Shown here piece after piece: positions 42,740 to 56,283 of a stretch of 64,000 nucleotides of DNA (position 1 is the stretch's first letter; each line of letters opens with the position of its first letter). The DNA comes from Ficedula albicollis (taxonomy: Eukaryota > Chordata > Aves > Passeriformes > Muscicapidae). Made by a program: the position numbers and the translations under genes. Location of the stretch: positions 719,805 through 783,804 of the forward strand of contig NW_004775925.1 of the NCBI RefSeq assembly GCF_000247815.1. Reading direction: 5' to 3'. The notes under the pieces are model-generated. The model worked only from the letters and a program-made list of their open reading frames with translations, was not told the DNA's origin and did no database searches.

Positions 42740-43165
42740 GTTGTTTTGATGCACACACTGGGGTGTGTTAATGCACACACTGGGGTGTGTTAATGCACAC
42801 ATTGGGGTGTGTTAATGCACAGACTGGGGTGAGTTCATGCACACATTGGGATGTGTTAATGCACATTGGGGTGTGTGAATGCACACACTGGGTTGTGTTA
42901 ATGCAGAGATTGGGGTGTGTTAATGCACACACTGGAGTGTGTTAATGCTCAGCCTGGGGTGAGTTAATGCACACATTGGGGTGTATTAATGCACAGAGTA
43001 GGGGTTTTTTTATTGCAGAGATTGGGGTGTTTTAATGCACAGATTGGGGTGTATTAATGCACACACTGGGTTTTTTTAATGCACAGATTGGGGTGTATTA
43101 ATGTGCTGAGTAGGTTTTTTTTTAACGTGCAGATTGGGTTTTTTTAGTGCACAGACTGGGGTGGT
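42740..43165 (+). repeat. About 22-bp TTAATGCACAC minisatellite (copy A)
   Basis: About eighteen degenerate units of GTGTTAATGCACACACTGGG plus GT, with T-rich variants toward the right end. Confidence 0.9.
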
Positions 43166-44686
43166 TCTGTGATGTGCAGACACAGGCTGTTCCCTCATGC
43201 TGGTGTGGGATGGGAGGATGGATTTCAGCTCCTTCTGGATGATCCATGGCATGTCTCAAATTGTGAATCCTTGCATTTACAACCTCAATGTCTCTCTAGT
43301 GTGCAGTCTGGTTTACTCCAGTGTACATTCTCCTGGTTTTGTGGTTTTGCTGTTCCAACACTTCCTGCCTTTTCCCTCCACGCCCTCCCACCCTCTGTCC
43401 TTTGACTCCCCCTGAGCGTCCCAGGCTGTGGGAGTGATCCCAGCCAAGTGAGGCTCCCCAGACTCTCCTGAGTCGCTGAGGACAGATTCCAGAGTAACTG
43501 CAAGTACTTAACTCACGTTCCTCTTTGTAACTCTTTTCCTGTATGTGTAAATACATATCTGTGGCTCTATGCCTAAATTCCAGCTGTCTTATGTCACCAC
43601 TCATTTCTCACTGCCTTGTCCCCTCCTCAGCTAAAATCTTTTCTGGTTTTTCCAACTTGGCTTCCCCTTCCAATTTCCCTTCCCCTTCCAATTTCACTGT
43701 ATGCCTTGTTCATCCTCACTTGTGATCTGGGCTCCCAGCTCCAGCCTTCGTGTCTAATATTTAGTGTCAGAACCAGAAAAACGTCAGTGAGAGATGGAGA
43801 TGATGGACAGATGCAATGACCTGTGCTGATATGGACATGTACACAATTTTGTCTTTGAACCCAGGGCTGTCTGGAAAAGTGTCACTGGAGGACATTTATT
43901 GGAGCCCTGTGGCTCCTAACGTCAGGAGGAGAATCTCTGTTCTTTGATTTCAATCATCATTAATCTCCATAAATCTTAGCTTTTGTTTGAATGAATTTTG
44001 CAACTTCCAGAGAAAACAGAGGCGGGGGAGTATAATTGAGTGCTTGTTTAGTGCCAAGTTCATCTTAAAGCAGGGAATGGAATCACAGAGCAAGCATTGA
44101 ATTATATATGATTAAAATGGCTGGGCTGTGTCACACCTGCAGCCCTGCTCCTGAGCAGGATTCCCTTGGGGCTGTGTCACAGCCCTGCTCCTGTCTCAGG
44201 TACCCTGGGCTGTGTCACACCTGCAGCCCTGCTCCTGAGCAGGATTCCCTTGGGGCTGTGTCACAGCCCTGCTCCTGTCTCAGGTACCCTGGGCTGTGTC
44301 ACACCTGCAGCCCTGCTCCTGAGCAGGATTCCCTTGGGGCTGTGTCACAGCCCTGCTCCTGTCTCAGGTACCCTGGGCTGTGTCACACCTGCAGCCCTGC
44401 TCCTGAGCAGGATTCCCTTGGGGCTGTGTCACAGCCCTGCTCCTGTCTCAGGTACCCTGGGCTGTGTCACACCTGCAGCCCTGCTCCTGTCTCAGGTACC
44501 CTGGGCTGTGTCACACCTGCAGCCCTGCCCCTGTCTCAGGTACCCTGGAGCACCCCAAGGTGCATCAAACACCCACAGGTGGGCAGCTGGCTCCTCCAGT
44601 GATACAGAAACAAGGACACTCATCTCAGGGGAGGTAAACTAAGTGATTGCCAATCAATTAGCAATTATCAATTACAATTATCAGAG

Positions 44687-44802
44687 AGCCATGGAGTGGC
44701 TTGGGCTGGAAGAGACCTCCAAGCTCATCTCTCTCCACCCCTGCCATGGGCAGGGACACCTTCCTCTAAGCAGGCTGCTCCAAGCAGGCCTTGACTTCCT
44801 TT
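44687..44802 (-). mobile_element. CR1 LINE 3'-end fragment (copy B)
   Basis: Duplicate of the CR1 end at 42,075-42,190, carried in copy B of the segmental duplication. Confidence 0.75.
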
Positions 44803-45351
44803 CCTCTGTACCACCCTTGTATGACAAATATTTTACTGTTTGCTTTACACTCTATACTTTAGATTTTATTTTTTAACACTCTGCCTTTGTTGTTCGTTAT
44901 CTGCCCATTTCTGCCCAGAGCCTCAACTCAGCAGCCCTAGGGAAAACCGATTTATCATCCTGGTTTTGGAGCCACCCCAAGACATGACTCCTTCGTCTTC
45001 TCTCTTTCTCATCATGTGTCCAGTTTTTCCTTATTCTGTGTCCTCCCCATTGGTTTTATGCATTTATGGCTCAGTTACCCAGCTGAAATATCTCCTTTGC
45101 TCTCTCTTTTATGAGATGTATTAGAAAAGACTTGCCAAGGCTGTGTAGATCTGGCAAAGCAGCCTCTTGCTCACAGCACGGTGAATATTACACGAGGTGC
45201 AGACACAGGGCCTGCAGAACTCGCAGATGAACAGCTCTCACCCAGGTTTGGAGATTAAAGTATCAAAGAGCAGCAGCTCTGCTCTGACTGCCAGCAGCTG
45301 ATGTTCTGGGCAAGGCAGAGACCTGGCATGAGAATCACTGCTGTGTGCGAG

Positions 45352-45777
45352 GTTGTTTTGATGCACACACTGGGGTGTGTTAATGCACACACTGGGGTGT
45401 GTTAATGCACACATTGGGGTGTGTTAATGCACAGACTGGGGTGAGTTCATGCACACATTGGGATGTGTTAATGCACATTGGGGTGTGTGAATGCACAGAC
45501 TGGGTTGTGTTAATGCAGAGATTGGGGTGTGTTAATGCACACACTGGAGTGTGTTAATGCTCAGCCTGGGGTGAGTTAATGCACACATTGGGGTGTATTA
45601 ATGCACAGAGTAGGAGTTTTTTTATTGCAGAGATTGGGGTGTTTTAATGCACAGATTGGGGTGTATTAATGCACACACTGGGTTTTTTTAATGCACAGAT
45701 TGGGGTGTATTAATGTGCTGAGTAGGTTTTTTTTTAACGTGCAGATTGGGTTTTTTTAGTGCACAGACTGGGGTGGT
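45352..45777 (+). repeat. About 22-bp TTAATGCACAC minisatellite (copy B)
   Basis: Duplicate of the array at 42,740-43,165, with at least two base differences. Confidence 0.9.
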
Positions 45778-46766
45778 TCTGTGATGTGCAGACACAGGCT
45801 GTTCCCTCATGCTGGTGTGGGATGGGAGGATGGATTTCAGCTCCTTCTGGATGATCCATGGCATGTCTCAAATTGTGAATCCTTGCATTTACAACCTCAA
45901 TGTCTCTCTAGTGTGCAGTCTGGTTTACTCCAGTGTACATTCTCCTGGTTTTGTGGTTTTGCTGTTCCAACACTTCCTGGTTTTTTGGTTTTGCTGTTCC
46001 AACACTTCCTGCCTTTTCCCTCCACGCCCTCCCACCCTCTGTCCTTTGACTCCCCCTGAGCGTCCCAGGCTGTGGGAGTGATCCCAGCCAAGTGAGGCTC
46101 CCCAGACTCTCCTGAGTCGCTGAGGACAGATTCCAGAGTAACTGCAAGTACTTAACTCACGTTCCTCTTTGTAACTCTTTTCCTGTATGTGTAAATACAT
46201 ATCTGTGGCTCTATGCCTAAATTCCAGCTGTCTTATGTCACCACTCATTTCTCACTGCCTTGTCCCCTCCTCAGCTAAAATCTTTTCTGGTTTTTCCAAC
46301 TTGGCTTCCCCTTCCAATTTCCCTTCCCCTTCCAATTTCACTGTATGCCTTGTTCATCCTCACTTGTGATCTGGGCTCCCAGCTCCAGCCTTCGTGTCTA
46401 ATATTTAGTGTCAGAACCAGAAAAACGTCAGTGAGAGATGGAGATGATGGACAGATGCAATGACCTGTGCTGATATGGACATGTACACAATTTTGTCTTT
46501 GAACCCAGGGCTGTCTGGAAAAGTGTCACTGGAGGACATTTATTGGAGCCCTGTGGCTCCTAACGTCAGGAGGAGAATCTCTGTTCTTTGATTTCAATCA
46601 TCATTAATCTCCATAAATCTTAGCTTTTGTTTGAATGAATTTTGCAACTTCCAGAGAAAACAGAGGCGGGGGAGTATAATTGAGTGCTTGTTTAGTGCCA
46701 AGTTCATCTTAAAGCAGGGAATGGAATCACAGAGCAAGCATTGAATTATATATGATTAAAATGGCT

Positions 46767-48029
46767 TCAGCCCTTGCAAAGGAAAATAAAAAATGGCCTT
46801 TTTATTCACCAGTTAATCATGTACCAAAAAAATAAAGTGGATGGAACAAAAATGAACTTAATCACAGAAAAAGGGGTCACAGTTCCTGCTTGACACATGG
46901 CTGGGATCCCCATCAAAACCATGCAGAGCAGAGCACGCTGGCATTTAAGTGCTTCAAAGAGGTACATTAAGAAGAGAGTTCATTGATAAATGACCCTTTA
47001 AAAACGGGTGAGATTCTGTCCTTAGAAACCAATGCTCAAGGTCTGCACAGCTGTCTTGGCCCATCTTGGCTGCTCTCGTGTTCTGCAGGCAGAGCTGGGA
47101 GGTTTTGCAGTGCTCAGTTATAAGGAATGATGTGCAGGACAGATAAGAGTGTAGAAACTGCTGAAGGCAGGATCCAAATGCTGCCCATTTTTGATAGCAA
47201 TTGTTAGTCTGGCAGCAGTCCAAACTCAACCCCCGTGGACTTTTCCGATCCAGCAAGTGCCAGAGATCAAATGAGGAAAATGTAATTTTCTCCTCACTTC
47301 TCTCCAGCAAGAGCAGGGACCTGAAAATGACTCCTGGACCCTGCTGAACCAGGAGCATCACCGGTTTTTAGGGCTGTTTGATGCACTGGGCATCACAACT
47401 CCCCTGGAGAGCTTGATGAACTCAGTGTTCTGAGAGCTCTGCTTTGAGCTTGGCCCCTGTTTTGTTGCTGGCAGTGGAGGGGCTGCATGCTCTGCACACA
47501 CGGGAGGCTGCAGGGCAGAGATGGGCTCAGCTGCCCTGGAGCAGCACTGTCCTCACAGGGGTGGTGAGGGAGGACACAGAGCTGCAGTGGTGCTGTGGGG
47601 GATTTCAAATGCAGCCCCCTTTCTGCAGGTTCTGGGATCAAACCTCAGTGTTGGCAGCTGTGCTGGAGCCTGCTGAGCAGGGCAGAGCTGCCAGGGACAC
47701 CTTGCACTGTCCCAGCCTGCTGCAACCCCAGAGCCCAGCCCAGCCTTGAGGAGGGAGCTGCCTTCTTCTGGGCGAGCCACACCCCACATGCACTTCATTT
47801 CCCTTCCATTTGTGCTGTCTCCAGTGGGTTTGTGTGGTTTGGAGGTGCCTGGCCTCGTTTTACAAGGTGTCCCATGGATGGTCACAGGGAAGGGACAGTG
47901 TGCAACACCTGCTGCTCCAGCAGAGAAGTGAGGATGCAAGAGCTGTTTCTGACAGGTGCTTTTGTCAAGAATTCCACTGCTGGGGATTAAACAGACCCTC
48001 CATAATCTGTTCCACTTTTTTACTTCCTA
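46767..48029. other. Unique noncoding sequence
   Basis: Single-copy sequence just right of the duplication. No exon, RNA or repeat is recognised. Confidence 0.5.
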
Positions 48030-49050
48030 TATAACATTTTTCTTAATATTGATCTAAATCTCCCTTCCTGCACATTTACTCAGAATTACTTCTCATCTTA
48101 TGTCCCACAACAGTGGAGGGATATCTATCATTGTCCACATCTAAAATGTCTTGTTTATGTATTTGAGTGCTCTGATCTTGCTTCTTCACAATCTTCATCC
48201 GAAACTACACAAATCCTTTTCTTTCATCCTCGCCTCAGCCTGCAAACCATTTATAATTTTAACAAAATTCCTCTGGGATCTTTTCATCTTCCTTGATATG
48301 TGTTGTCCTATCAAAAGATGACCCAAACTCCAGCTAAAGCCTGACTGGAGCTGATAATTGCTTCCTGTAATAAACCCATACCACTCATGCCCCAGACCAC
48401 ACGTTTTCTGGTTTTCATCCTGCTTCTTTTCGCTGTGAGCACCTCTCACCCCATGCTCATATCTCCCTTGCTTCTGTTTCCTAGGTTTGCTTTCCCTCCT
48501 GTCTTTTCACACTCACATCTCCAGTGCCACTTTTGCTTCTGGTCAGTGTCACCCTCCTGATTTCATGCACTGCTTTAAACACACCAAGATCATTTTGAAT
48601 TCCAGTCTTGTCTTGCCCATCGCCTGTGACCCCTTCTTCATCTTCTGCCAGCCACAAATTACAGAAATCTATTCTCTATTCCATCACTGGAGTCATTATG
48701 GGAATATTGAACAGTACCAGACTCAGGACAGACTCTCAAACGCCTTCTTAGTCTGAAAATGTGCCTTTTCTGGGTTTGGAGCTCTGTATTCATGAGCACC
48801 CACTTGGCTGTGACTGCTCAGAGGCCACTCACTCTTCTGGCACCTCATGTGGACCTGTGCCAAATAGCTTGGAGAGGTCAAATCACACTTGGCTGGATCC
48901 TATCCATGAGATTGATCTGTGATTCATCTGGTGCCTTTGTCTGCTCCTTTAAAAAGGGCATTCCTTTTCCACTCCTTTGGGATCTCATTCCTCTCTAGAG
49001 CTGGAAAGATAAAGATGTTACTCTTCTACCATCTATGGTAGCTGATACAC
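48030..49050 (-). mobile_element. Ancient CR1-related LINE remnant (about 1 kb)
   Basis: On the opposite strand this block follows the layout of old amniote CR1-type elements. In + order it has CCTCAGCCTGCAAACCATTT, a CTCTGGGATCTTTTCATCTT word, CAAACTCCAGCTAAAGCCTG, AGATCATTTTGAATTCCAGT, GGAGTCATTATGGGAATATT, GAACAGTACCAGACTCAGGA and later TGTGGACCTGTGCCAAATAG. These words occur in the same order and spacing as I recall for ancient CR1 elements. It is heavily diverged with no intact reading frame, and much older than the short CR1 ends elsewhere in the window. Confidence 0.75.
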
Positions 49051-50544
49051 ACAGGCTCTCTGGCTGGTTCCAGCCACCCCTGGGAGAACATATTTCTGGG
49101 TAAGCAGTTCTGTGGCATGAGGGGAAATGGATTTTAAATCAGAATTTGGAGGGGAGAATCTCTTACTGTATGGAGAGTCTGGTGGGACATGACAGAAGCA
49201 GCCTGGATGTCCTTCTCAAGGTCTTGCCCAAAAGGGTCCATGGCCTCAGATTACTTTCCTTGGATCTAGAATTCCTAGAATCCTTGGAGATGCTGCCCCT
49301 CCCATCACCCAGCACACTTCTGACCACAGCAGAAGTTCAAAGTCTTGTTTGTGGTTATGTCAGAGAGGGAAAAACCCATGGCAGGAATGCCAGACCCACT
49401 CCTATCCCAGTTTATGGGCCAGGATCCATCAGTGGATCAACAGCACAACCCCCCTCCCCTCATCCCCAGCCTTGCCCCATCTCTTTTTCTGGCTAACAGC
49501 TCCTCCACGGGAACTGGCTGCAGCCAGAGGCCACAGCAGATGGAAAGATCTCTGTGAGTGTGAAAAGAACGTGAATCACTGGATGGAATCTGGAGCAGGA
49601 ACGTGATACACTGCAAGGAAGTGCAGACCAGGGGAAAAAAAAAAGAAGAGAAAATAAACCAGTGTTGAGATGTCTTTAATAGCACTGGTGAGCAGGGCAC
49701 AGAAATCTGTGCTGTCAGATCCTGAAGCCTCAGTGCTTCAGCCTCCAGAAATGCTCTGCTCATGAGGCACAAGTTCAGGGAAGGCTTTGGACTATCTGCA
49801 AACACTGAAAATCATTGTTTAAAATAGAAGTCACTGCAATATGCCTGCCCCTGGGAGCAGCAGCAAAGGACAAGTCCCTCAGATGGAGATTAGATCCCAA
49901 ACAACTCAATAGGAATTTTCTGATTTTTAATAAGGAACAACTTAGAGAAAATTTTTTCCCTTGTGTACCAAGGGAGGTATTTTGAAGGCAATAGCTGGAG
50001 ATGTGAGGTTTTCACCCTGTCATCTGCCCCTCTTGGGTCTTTGCAAATTGCCCTGACAAGAAGACTTTGCAAGTCTGCATTTCCAATGCCCCTGATGTTC
50101 CTTTCAAAAATTTCCCTCTGGGTTTTTACTTGCTCCTAGGGTTTTTACTTGCTCATAAGGTTTTTGACAGGAAAGTACAAGAACTATCTGAAGGAAATGA
50201 GGACATTGCAATCCACATAGACTGGGGGGTGGGGGAGAGGGCAGCAAAGGGTCAAAAAATGGGGCATGGCAAAAGAAATCTAATTTAAAATCAGAAATGT
50301 GGGATATTTGGGAGAAAGTGCAAGTGAATTGACGTGTACCCAGACTCTGGCCAAAGTTATGTGATTACAGAAATGCTGCTTTGACAGCTAAGAAGGACTT
50401 GCAGGCTTTGGCTCCTGCAATTCAATGAGCTGACTGTTCTTTCTGGGATGCTGTGCAGGGGGATTCCAGGTGAAACAGGAGTGCCAGTGGACAGGGAGTT
50501 CTGCCAGCCAAAGAGAGGAAAACAAACACGTGAGTTTGGGCAGG
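49051..50544. other. Unique noncoding sequence
   Basis: Single-copy DNA with a short A-rich patch near 49,635. No gene is recognised. Confidence 0.5.
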
Positions 50545-50665
50545 CTGGGCCAGGTGATCAGAGAATAGTTTGGGGTTTGAAGAGGCATTTAAAGGTGACC
50601 TGTGCAACCCCCTGCAATGGGCAGGGGCATCTTCCACTGGATCCCACTGTTCCAACCTGATCCTG
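50545..50665 (-). mobile_element. CR1 LINE 3'-end fragment
   Basis: TCAGAGAATAGTTTGGGGTT, GAAGAGGCATTTAAAGGTGA and CCCCCTGCAATGGGCAGGGG match a diverged inverted CR1 terminus. Confidence 0.6.
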
Positions 50666-53600
50666 AATATTTCACACCAGGATCAACCACCTGGCCATAA
50701 ACCCCTCTGTGAATGGCTGAGTGCAGTGGGACAGAACTCCTGTGCACTCTGGTGGAATTGTTTTCTCAAACACTCTGCAAAAAGCACCTTCATGTGCAGA
50801 GGGACGCTTTTGCTGCAGGAGATGTTAAAGGAAAATATTCAAGCAGGGCAAATGGATCTCAAAAATAAAATTGACCCCAGTTTCACTGTTCTAGGGAAAC
50901 AGAGAAGACAAGAGGGTGTTCATCTTTAATTTTCTGGCTGCATCTGTGGAGTTTGAGCAGTGCAAACCAGGAACACAAGAGCTGAGGGCAGGTTCTGTCC
51001 TGGGAGTGTTTGAGTGCTGTCTGGGGAACTGCACAGGCCATGCCAGCCTGGGGGAAGAGATTTCTCTCATCTCAAACATCACTGGGAATAAACCTCTGCC
51101 AACCATGGCAGCAGAGAAGGCACTGCAGAAATCTGCTCTCAGTGCCACTGCAAGCAGGCTCAGGAGCTGCACCCCAATCCAGATCAGAGCTTTCTGTAGC
51201 TGAGCACAGTGCACACAGCAGGAATTGGCAGTGGCAGTGCTACAGCCCTGAGGGATTCTACAGAATCTCTGAGATCATGAAAAATCCACTGCAGTGGCCA
51301 CCAGTGAGCACAGGGAGGGAAGAAATAGGAATGTGTGACAAGTGTCAGGAGTTTCTATCTTGGAGATAAAAACTAGTGATGCTGGGTGAGATGTGGGATT
51401 ATCCATGGTGCTCTGACACTGTGTAATTAGAGACTCTCAGAACAAGTTACCCTGTAGGAAACAATAAACCTTTATGTGGCACATATGGGCTTCCACAAGT
51501 GGTGATTTTTTACATCAGTGCACAGTTAATTAATAGGACTTTGCAAGATTTTGGAGAGTTTGTGAATGCCAGAACTCTTCAGTCAAATTATTTGAAGCAC
51601 AGTGGAGCTAGGGGAGTTAAAAAAATCTCAGATATTTAATTTTATATGTGTATAAAACCATTACAGGCACTGAGAAAGATCTGGATCTCACCCTGCTGGA
51701 CTTAAGCAGATTGCCTTTAAGGCATTGGCTGTTGTTAGCTGAAATTTTGCTCAGAAAGATGAGAGTTAGTCTGTCTTGCTTATCCAAATCTGGGCTGAGG
51801 AGCTGAGCTGATCTTGATGCACAGATAAATAAAAATACATGTACAACATCAAGTGATGTTGGAGGAGCTTGGTTGCTGCAGACTCTGTGGCTGATGACTC
51901 CTGAATGCTGCTTTAGTGGCAGACAAGCATAAACTGCAACATGAGAAGAATTATTGCTTGTAAAAGGAGAAGATGCAAAGGGTTTAATGGTGAGGTTGCT
52001 CTAGGAAGACACCAAGGGAATGTCACAGTGTGTGCTCCAGTGTCCGACCACAAAGCCTCTGTTCAGCAGAACCCAGGGACTGAACCTTCCCAAAGCACCA
52101 ATATCAGGGCGTCCTCAGATTTCAGCAAGGAGTGAATGTGACGTGGGTCATTTTCTCTGCCAAAACTTGTAGCTAGCTGTGTGATCTGTGTTCCAGATAT
52201 CCAGTATTTCAGAATAATACCCACTTTGGGACTTCATGCATCCACAAAAGTTTTAAGCCTTCTTCCTGGTCTGATGGATTAAACTTATTTAAAATAGATA
52301 CACAACTATTTGCAACCAGGTCATGCACTGAGGGTGATGGTCTGATTTTCATCCTCCTTTCATAAGAATATTGTTTATAGATGATTTGGTGGTTAGTCTG
52401 GCTGAGTCAGTCCAGCAGAATGGGGCATTCCAGAGGCATCTTTAGAAAACAAAGGCTGAAGCCTTGTCAAAAAGGATGTGTTAGTGCAGGGGAGTAATGA
52501 CATGTAGGGAGACTTCACCCCAAGTCATCATGAGGGTTTTCATGAGGAATTCTGTTCTCCTTAAGGGTAATGGAGACGTGATGCAACTTGTCATGGTATC
52601 TGGGTGTCAAGTATAAATCCATGATAAACAGCAGGACAGAGCAGAGGAATGTTTCCTGCTGGGTTTGAGTCCATAGAGCGAGTGGTTATCTACACGGATC
52701 AGCCATTAGACAGAAATATTCAGTGAATGTTGTTATATGTATCTCCTCAGTGCCTGTAAAGTCCTGCATGGAGGCACAGATCAAATACAGACCAAAGATT
52801 GCTCATAACATGGAGGGAAGGGGTGAGAAGTCAGAACTGGAGGGACAAAGAGTCAGGCAGCACATTTTTAATGCCTGCTCAGGACACACAGCACATTCTT
52901 GGCCTGAACCTTCCAGTATTGCTTTAACAGCCTCAGACCTTCCATTGCTGAGATGTTCTCTGCAAATTCTAGTGCTGGCTGGGATGGATCACAGGAAAAG
53001 ATCTGTTTGCAGTGTGAGACTTCATTTGTTCTCCACAAAGGACAGGGAGAGGATTTCATTTGCTCTCCACAGAGGACTGGCAGCAATAGTGGTGTTCTCC
53101 TTCTCAGGTGAGCTGCTCTGAGTTGGACAGGGAATCCTGGGGCAGCCCTCACAGAGGTTGGAGCATGGAACCTGCACTAAGCTTGGGGTAAAACAGGTGG
53201 AAGGGAAGGAAACTTGCCTTGCATGGAGAGCAGCATCCCAAAGGAGGTTCCTGGGCACTACACAATGCAGGTGACAGCTCTAAGTTCTGGACAAGGCTGG
53301 GATCTGTGGGAGGGATGCTCCCAAGCAGGAAAAGCAGAGGTGTGACAGCTCTGCTGCACACCCCAAGCACAGCTGCACTTCCTTCAGGAAGGAGATTATC
53401 TCCTTGGAGGATTCTCCTTGATTCTCCTTGGAGGAGAGCCAGACCTGCTTGGTCAGCACAGTGCACTTGGAGACACCTGCATGAGAGGAGTTGGGGGTCT
53501 GTTAAAATGGGAAGAGACAGGTTTGTCTCTTACTCCCCCACTTCAGGAGTAACTCTGGGTGAATGGCACTGAGATAAGAGTGAGCAGAAACAGATGTGGA

Positions 53601-56283
53601 GCACAGCTACAAACAGGATGTGAAAATAAACTCATTACTCCATCTGCCCACCATAAACAGCATGAAATTGGCAGGGAGTGAGGAATAAAACTGCAGACAA
53701 ATGGCCTTTTAAAGGGAGCAGAGGGAGCTGGAAGGGCTGCTGTTAGAGAAGCAGGGACACAGAAAGCCCAAGCTACACACAGCTCGGTGCAAATCCCAGT
53801 TCCCTGGTCAGTCCAGGAGGAGGAAAATCCTGTGGCACAGCCTGCCAGGAGCTGGTTTTGAAGGCAAAACCAGAAAGGCCACTCCATCTTTGGGAGGGAA
53901 AACCTAATATTGCTCTTGTCCCTGCCTGTTAGGAAGCACTATCAATTTTATAAGTCATGGAGATTTATTTTTTCCCCTAAGAGGTGCTGTCTTAATGTTG
54001 CATAAAATTACTCTCTCAGGGGCAGTGTGAGGAGAAAAACGTGGTGTTATGTTGTCTCAGTTGCAAAGACATTGCTGACAATAAAAGCCCCTGAATGATT
54101 TGGTTTTTAAGTGACACAATTACGGAACGGGTCATTCGTGACACTCCAAGAGCCTTCAGGCACCTCTGCCATAAAGCCTGAATGGGTTTGCAGTTCTGTG
54201 CTGTGGGTTTGGGCTGTCAGTATTCACCCCTGGCCTTTGTTCTGTGAAGCAAGGCTTGACTTGAGGATATATTTACTTAAAATTTTCAGGAAAATTTCTC
54301 AAATGGTCAATCTACTTGATTTATTTAAAGTGAGATCGCAAAGTGTTTTACAGCTTTTACAGGCTGGTTGTGTTTATAACCATCCTGGGGAGTATCTTCT
54401 GCAATTCATGTAGCGGAGAAAGGGAAGGAAGGTCATAATTTCTATTTTAACCTACTTTTCTAGTGGCTGACAGGACACTGACAAAGTCATCTCTTCTAGA
54501 ATGCAATCTGCTGGGCTTTATCCTCATTCAGAGGAGATCCTTTGGAGAAAGCCAGAGTAGAAAAAGCCAAGTATTTTTTCCTTTAGTCCTATGGATTTTG
54601 CTCAGATGTGTTCTCTAGCTCATTTTATGGATCTCAGTGAAATTGCAAATTGCCCAAATGATATTTCAAGGAAACTGGTTCCCTGTGTTCGAAGTTCTTC
54701 AGTATATGACAGCCCAAGGCAGAGTTTCCCACATGTTGGAAATAATTTCTCTCTCCACGTTTGGCAGATCCAAACAAGCCTTGAGTGCTAAATAAACCAG
54801 GTCTATGAATAAATCAGGGGCAGGAGAACTCAAATTTGAGATGGTATGAGATTTGAAATACCTGAAAGCTTGACGTTGGCCATGAGGCACTTTGAAATAG
54901 TCTGCAATTAGATGAAAGGTTTTTCATTTGAGATTCCACTGGGATATTTCAGGAGGAAACCTCCTGGTGGGTTCACCCAAAGTTTGTAATAAACATAATT
55001 GAAGTATCTGAACTCCAGCTGCTGCTTTCTACTCTAATCAAGAGCAACAGAAGCAGCTTGCCCTTAGCAAACTCACTGTGACTGCTGAGGGAACAGAAAT
55101 GGAAATCCTGGGCTGCAGTGCTGAACTGGGGGGTGCAGAAATTAAGGAGAGGTAACAGTTGGAAAGCAGAAAAAGGGACTCTATGAAGAGATCCATAGAG
55201 TCTTGGAGAAAGCAGAGATTTCAAGAAGCCTTCAGAGAGAGATCAGGGACTCACATTTTTTCAGGAAGCAGGATTCCTAATATTGTCCAAGCTGGCTCTC
55301 ACCAGAAGCAGACACTGGAGGGAGTAAAAAAGCAGAAGGTCTTTTCTATCCTTCCCCTTCTGGTTCCTATCCAAAGGGAAGACAAGTTATGTTAGAGACA
55401 GAGAGTTCCTTTGGGAAGTATTTGAGAAGTTCTGCTTCAAGGTCATGACAGCATTTTCTGTTTTTATGGTACAGCAGGATCCAAAATTACTGTATGGGCA
55501 CTGGAACTGATTCTCCCCTTCCACAAACCAGGTTTGCCTCTTCCTCACTCTCCCAAGCCGTGATGCAGTCATCCCTGACCTCTGCCAAATGCTCCAGACC
55601 ATCACAGCAGTCACCTCTCTGCCAGCTGGGTGCCACACACACCCTGCTGAGCACAGCTGAACTGCTGGCCCTGCCCTGTGCCAGGAGCAGCGATGAGCCG
55701 TGGGGTGAGCACATCCCGGGAGCCAGTCTGGATGTGTGCAGCCTGGCTTACCAAAAAACAGCAATAATAACAGGATTGGTCTGCTCCTGGAACTGAGGCA
55801 CAGCACCACTGAGCTCTGATGAATAATTTATTGGTGTATGTGCAGCAATAACATCTTCCTCCCATGCTTTGGACTCTCCTCTCCAAATGGAGAACACAGC
55901 ATTCTGTGTGTAAAGAAACTCAGAAAACAATTTAGAAAAGCTTGGAAAAAGCCAACACAGAAACAGTGGGAGGCCCGGGGAGATGGTGGCAGTGAACAAG
56001 GGCCAACTCCTGGGATATATGTGGGCTGACTACATGTCAGAGCACCCACACAGAGCCGTTTATAGCTCAGGAAGGTGTAGGCACAGTTAAATCGTATTCA
56101 AAGAAACAGAGGCCAGGGTCTCTGTAACATTGGGCTACTGTTAGCTTTGGAGGGCAGAAATGAGATAGAGAGCTGGGAAAGAAAGGGTTTGAAAATATTT
56201 CTGCTCTCCAAGAAGGAAAAATCAATCACCAGGTACCGGTCAAGTTTCTGTCACTTATAATACTGCTGCCAGGCTGGTCCTGT
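50666..56283. other. Long unique noncoding stretch upstream of the D1 exon
   Basis: About 5.6 kb of mixed, mostly AT-moderate single-copy DNA without tandem arrays. It is presumably intron 1 of GFRA4 or its 5' flank. I could not identify a signal-peptide exon, a CpG island or a clear promoter in it. Confidence 0.5.

Larger units (their letters stand above)
41555..44122. repeat. 2.6-kb tandem segmental duplication, copy A
   Basis: This 2,568-bp block is repeated directly after itself as copy B (44,123-46,766). It contains part of the 84-bp array, a CR1 end at about 42,075-42,190, a TTAATGCACACACTGGGGTG minisatellite (about 42,740-43,165) and unclassified pyrimidine-rich DNA. Copies match at an offset of 2,568 at the start, 2,612 after a 44-bp extra repeat fragment in B, and 2,644 after a 32-bp insertion in B. 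No coding frame in it is convincing. Confidence 0.95.
44123..46766. repeat. 2.6-kb tandem segmental duplication, copy B
   Basis: Second copy of 41,555-44,122. Differences visible by eye are a 44-bp extra fragment in the 84-bp array near 44,480, a 32-bp tandem insertion near 45,975 (GTTTTGCTGTTCCAACACTT duplicated), and a few substitutions, for example CACACACTGG to CACAGACTGG and GTAGGGG to GTAGGAG. The copies join at a shared GGCT. This is either very recent or an uncollapsed allelic copy. Confidence 0.95.
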
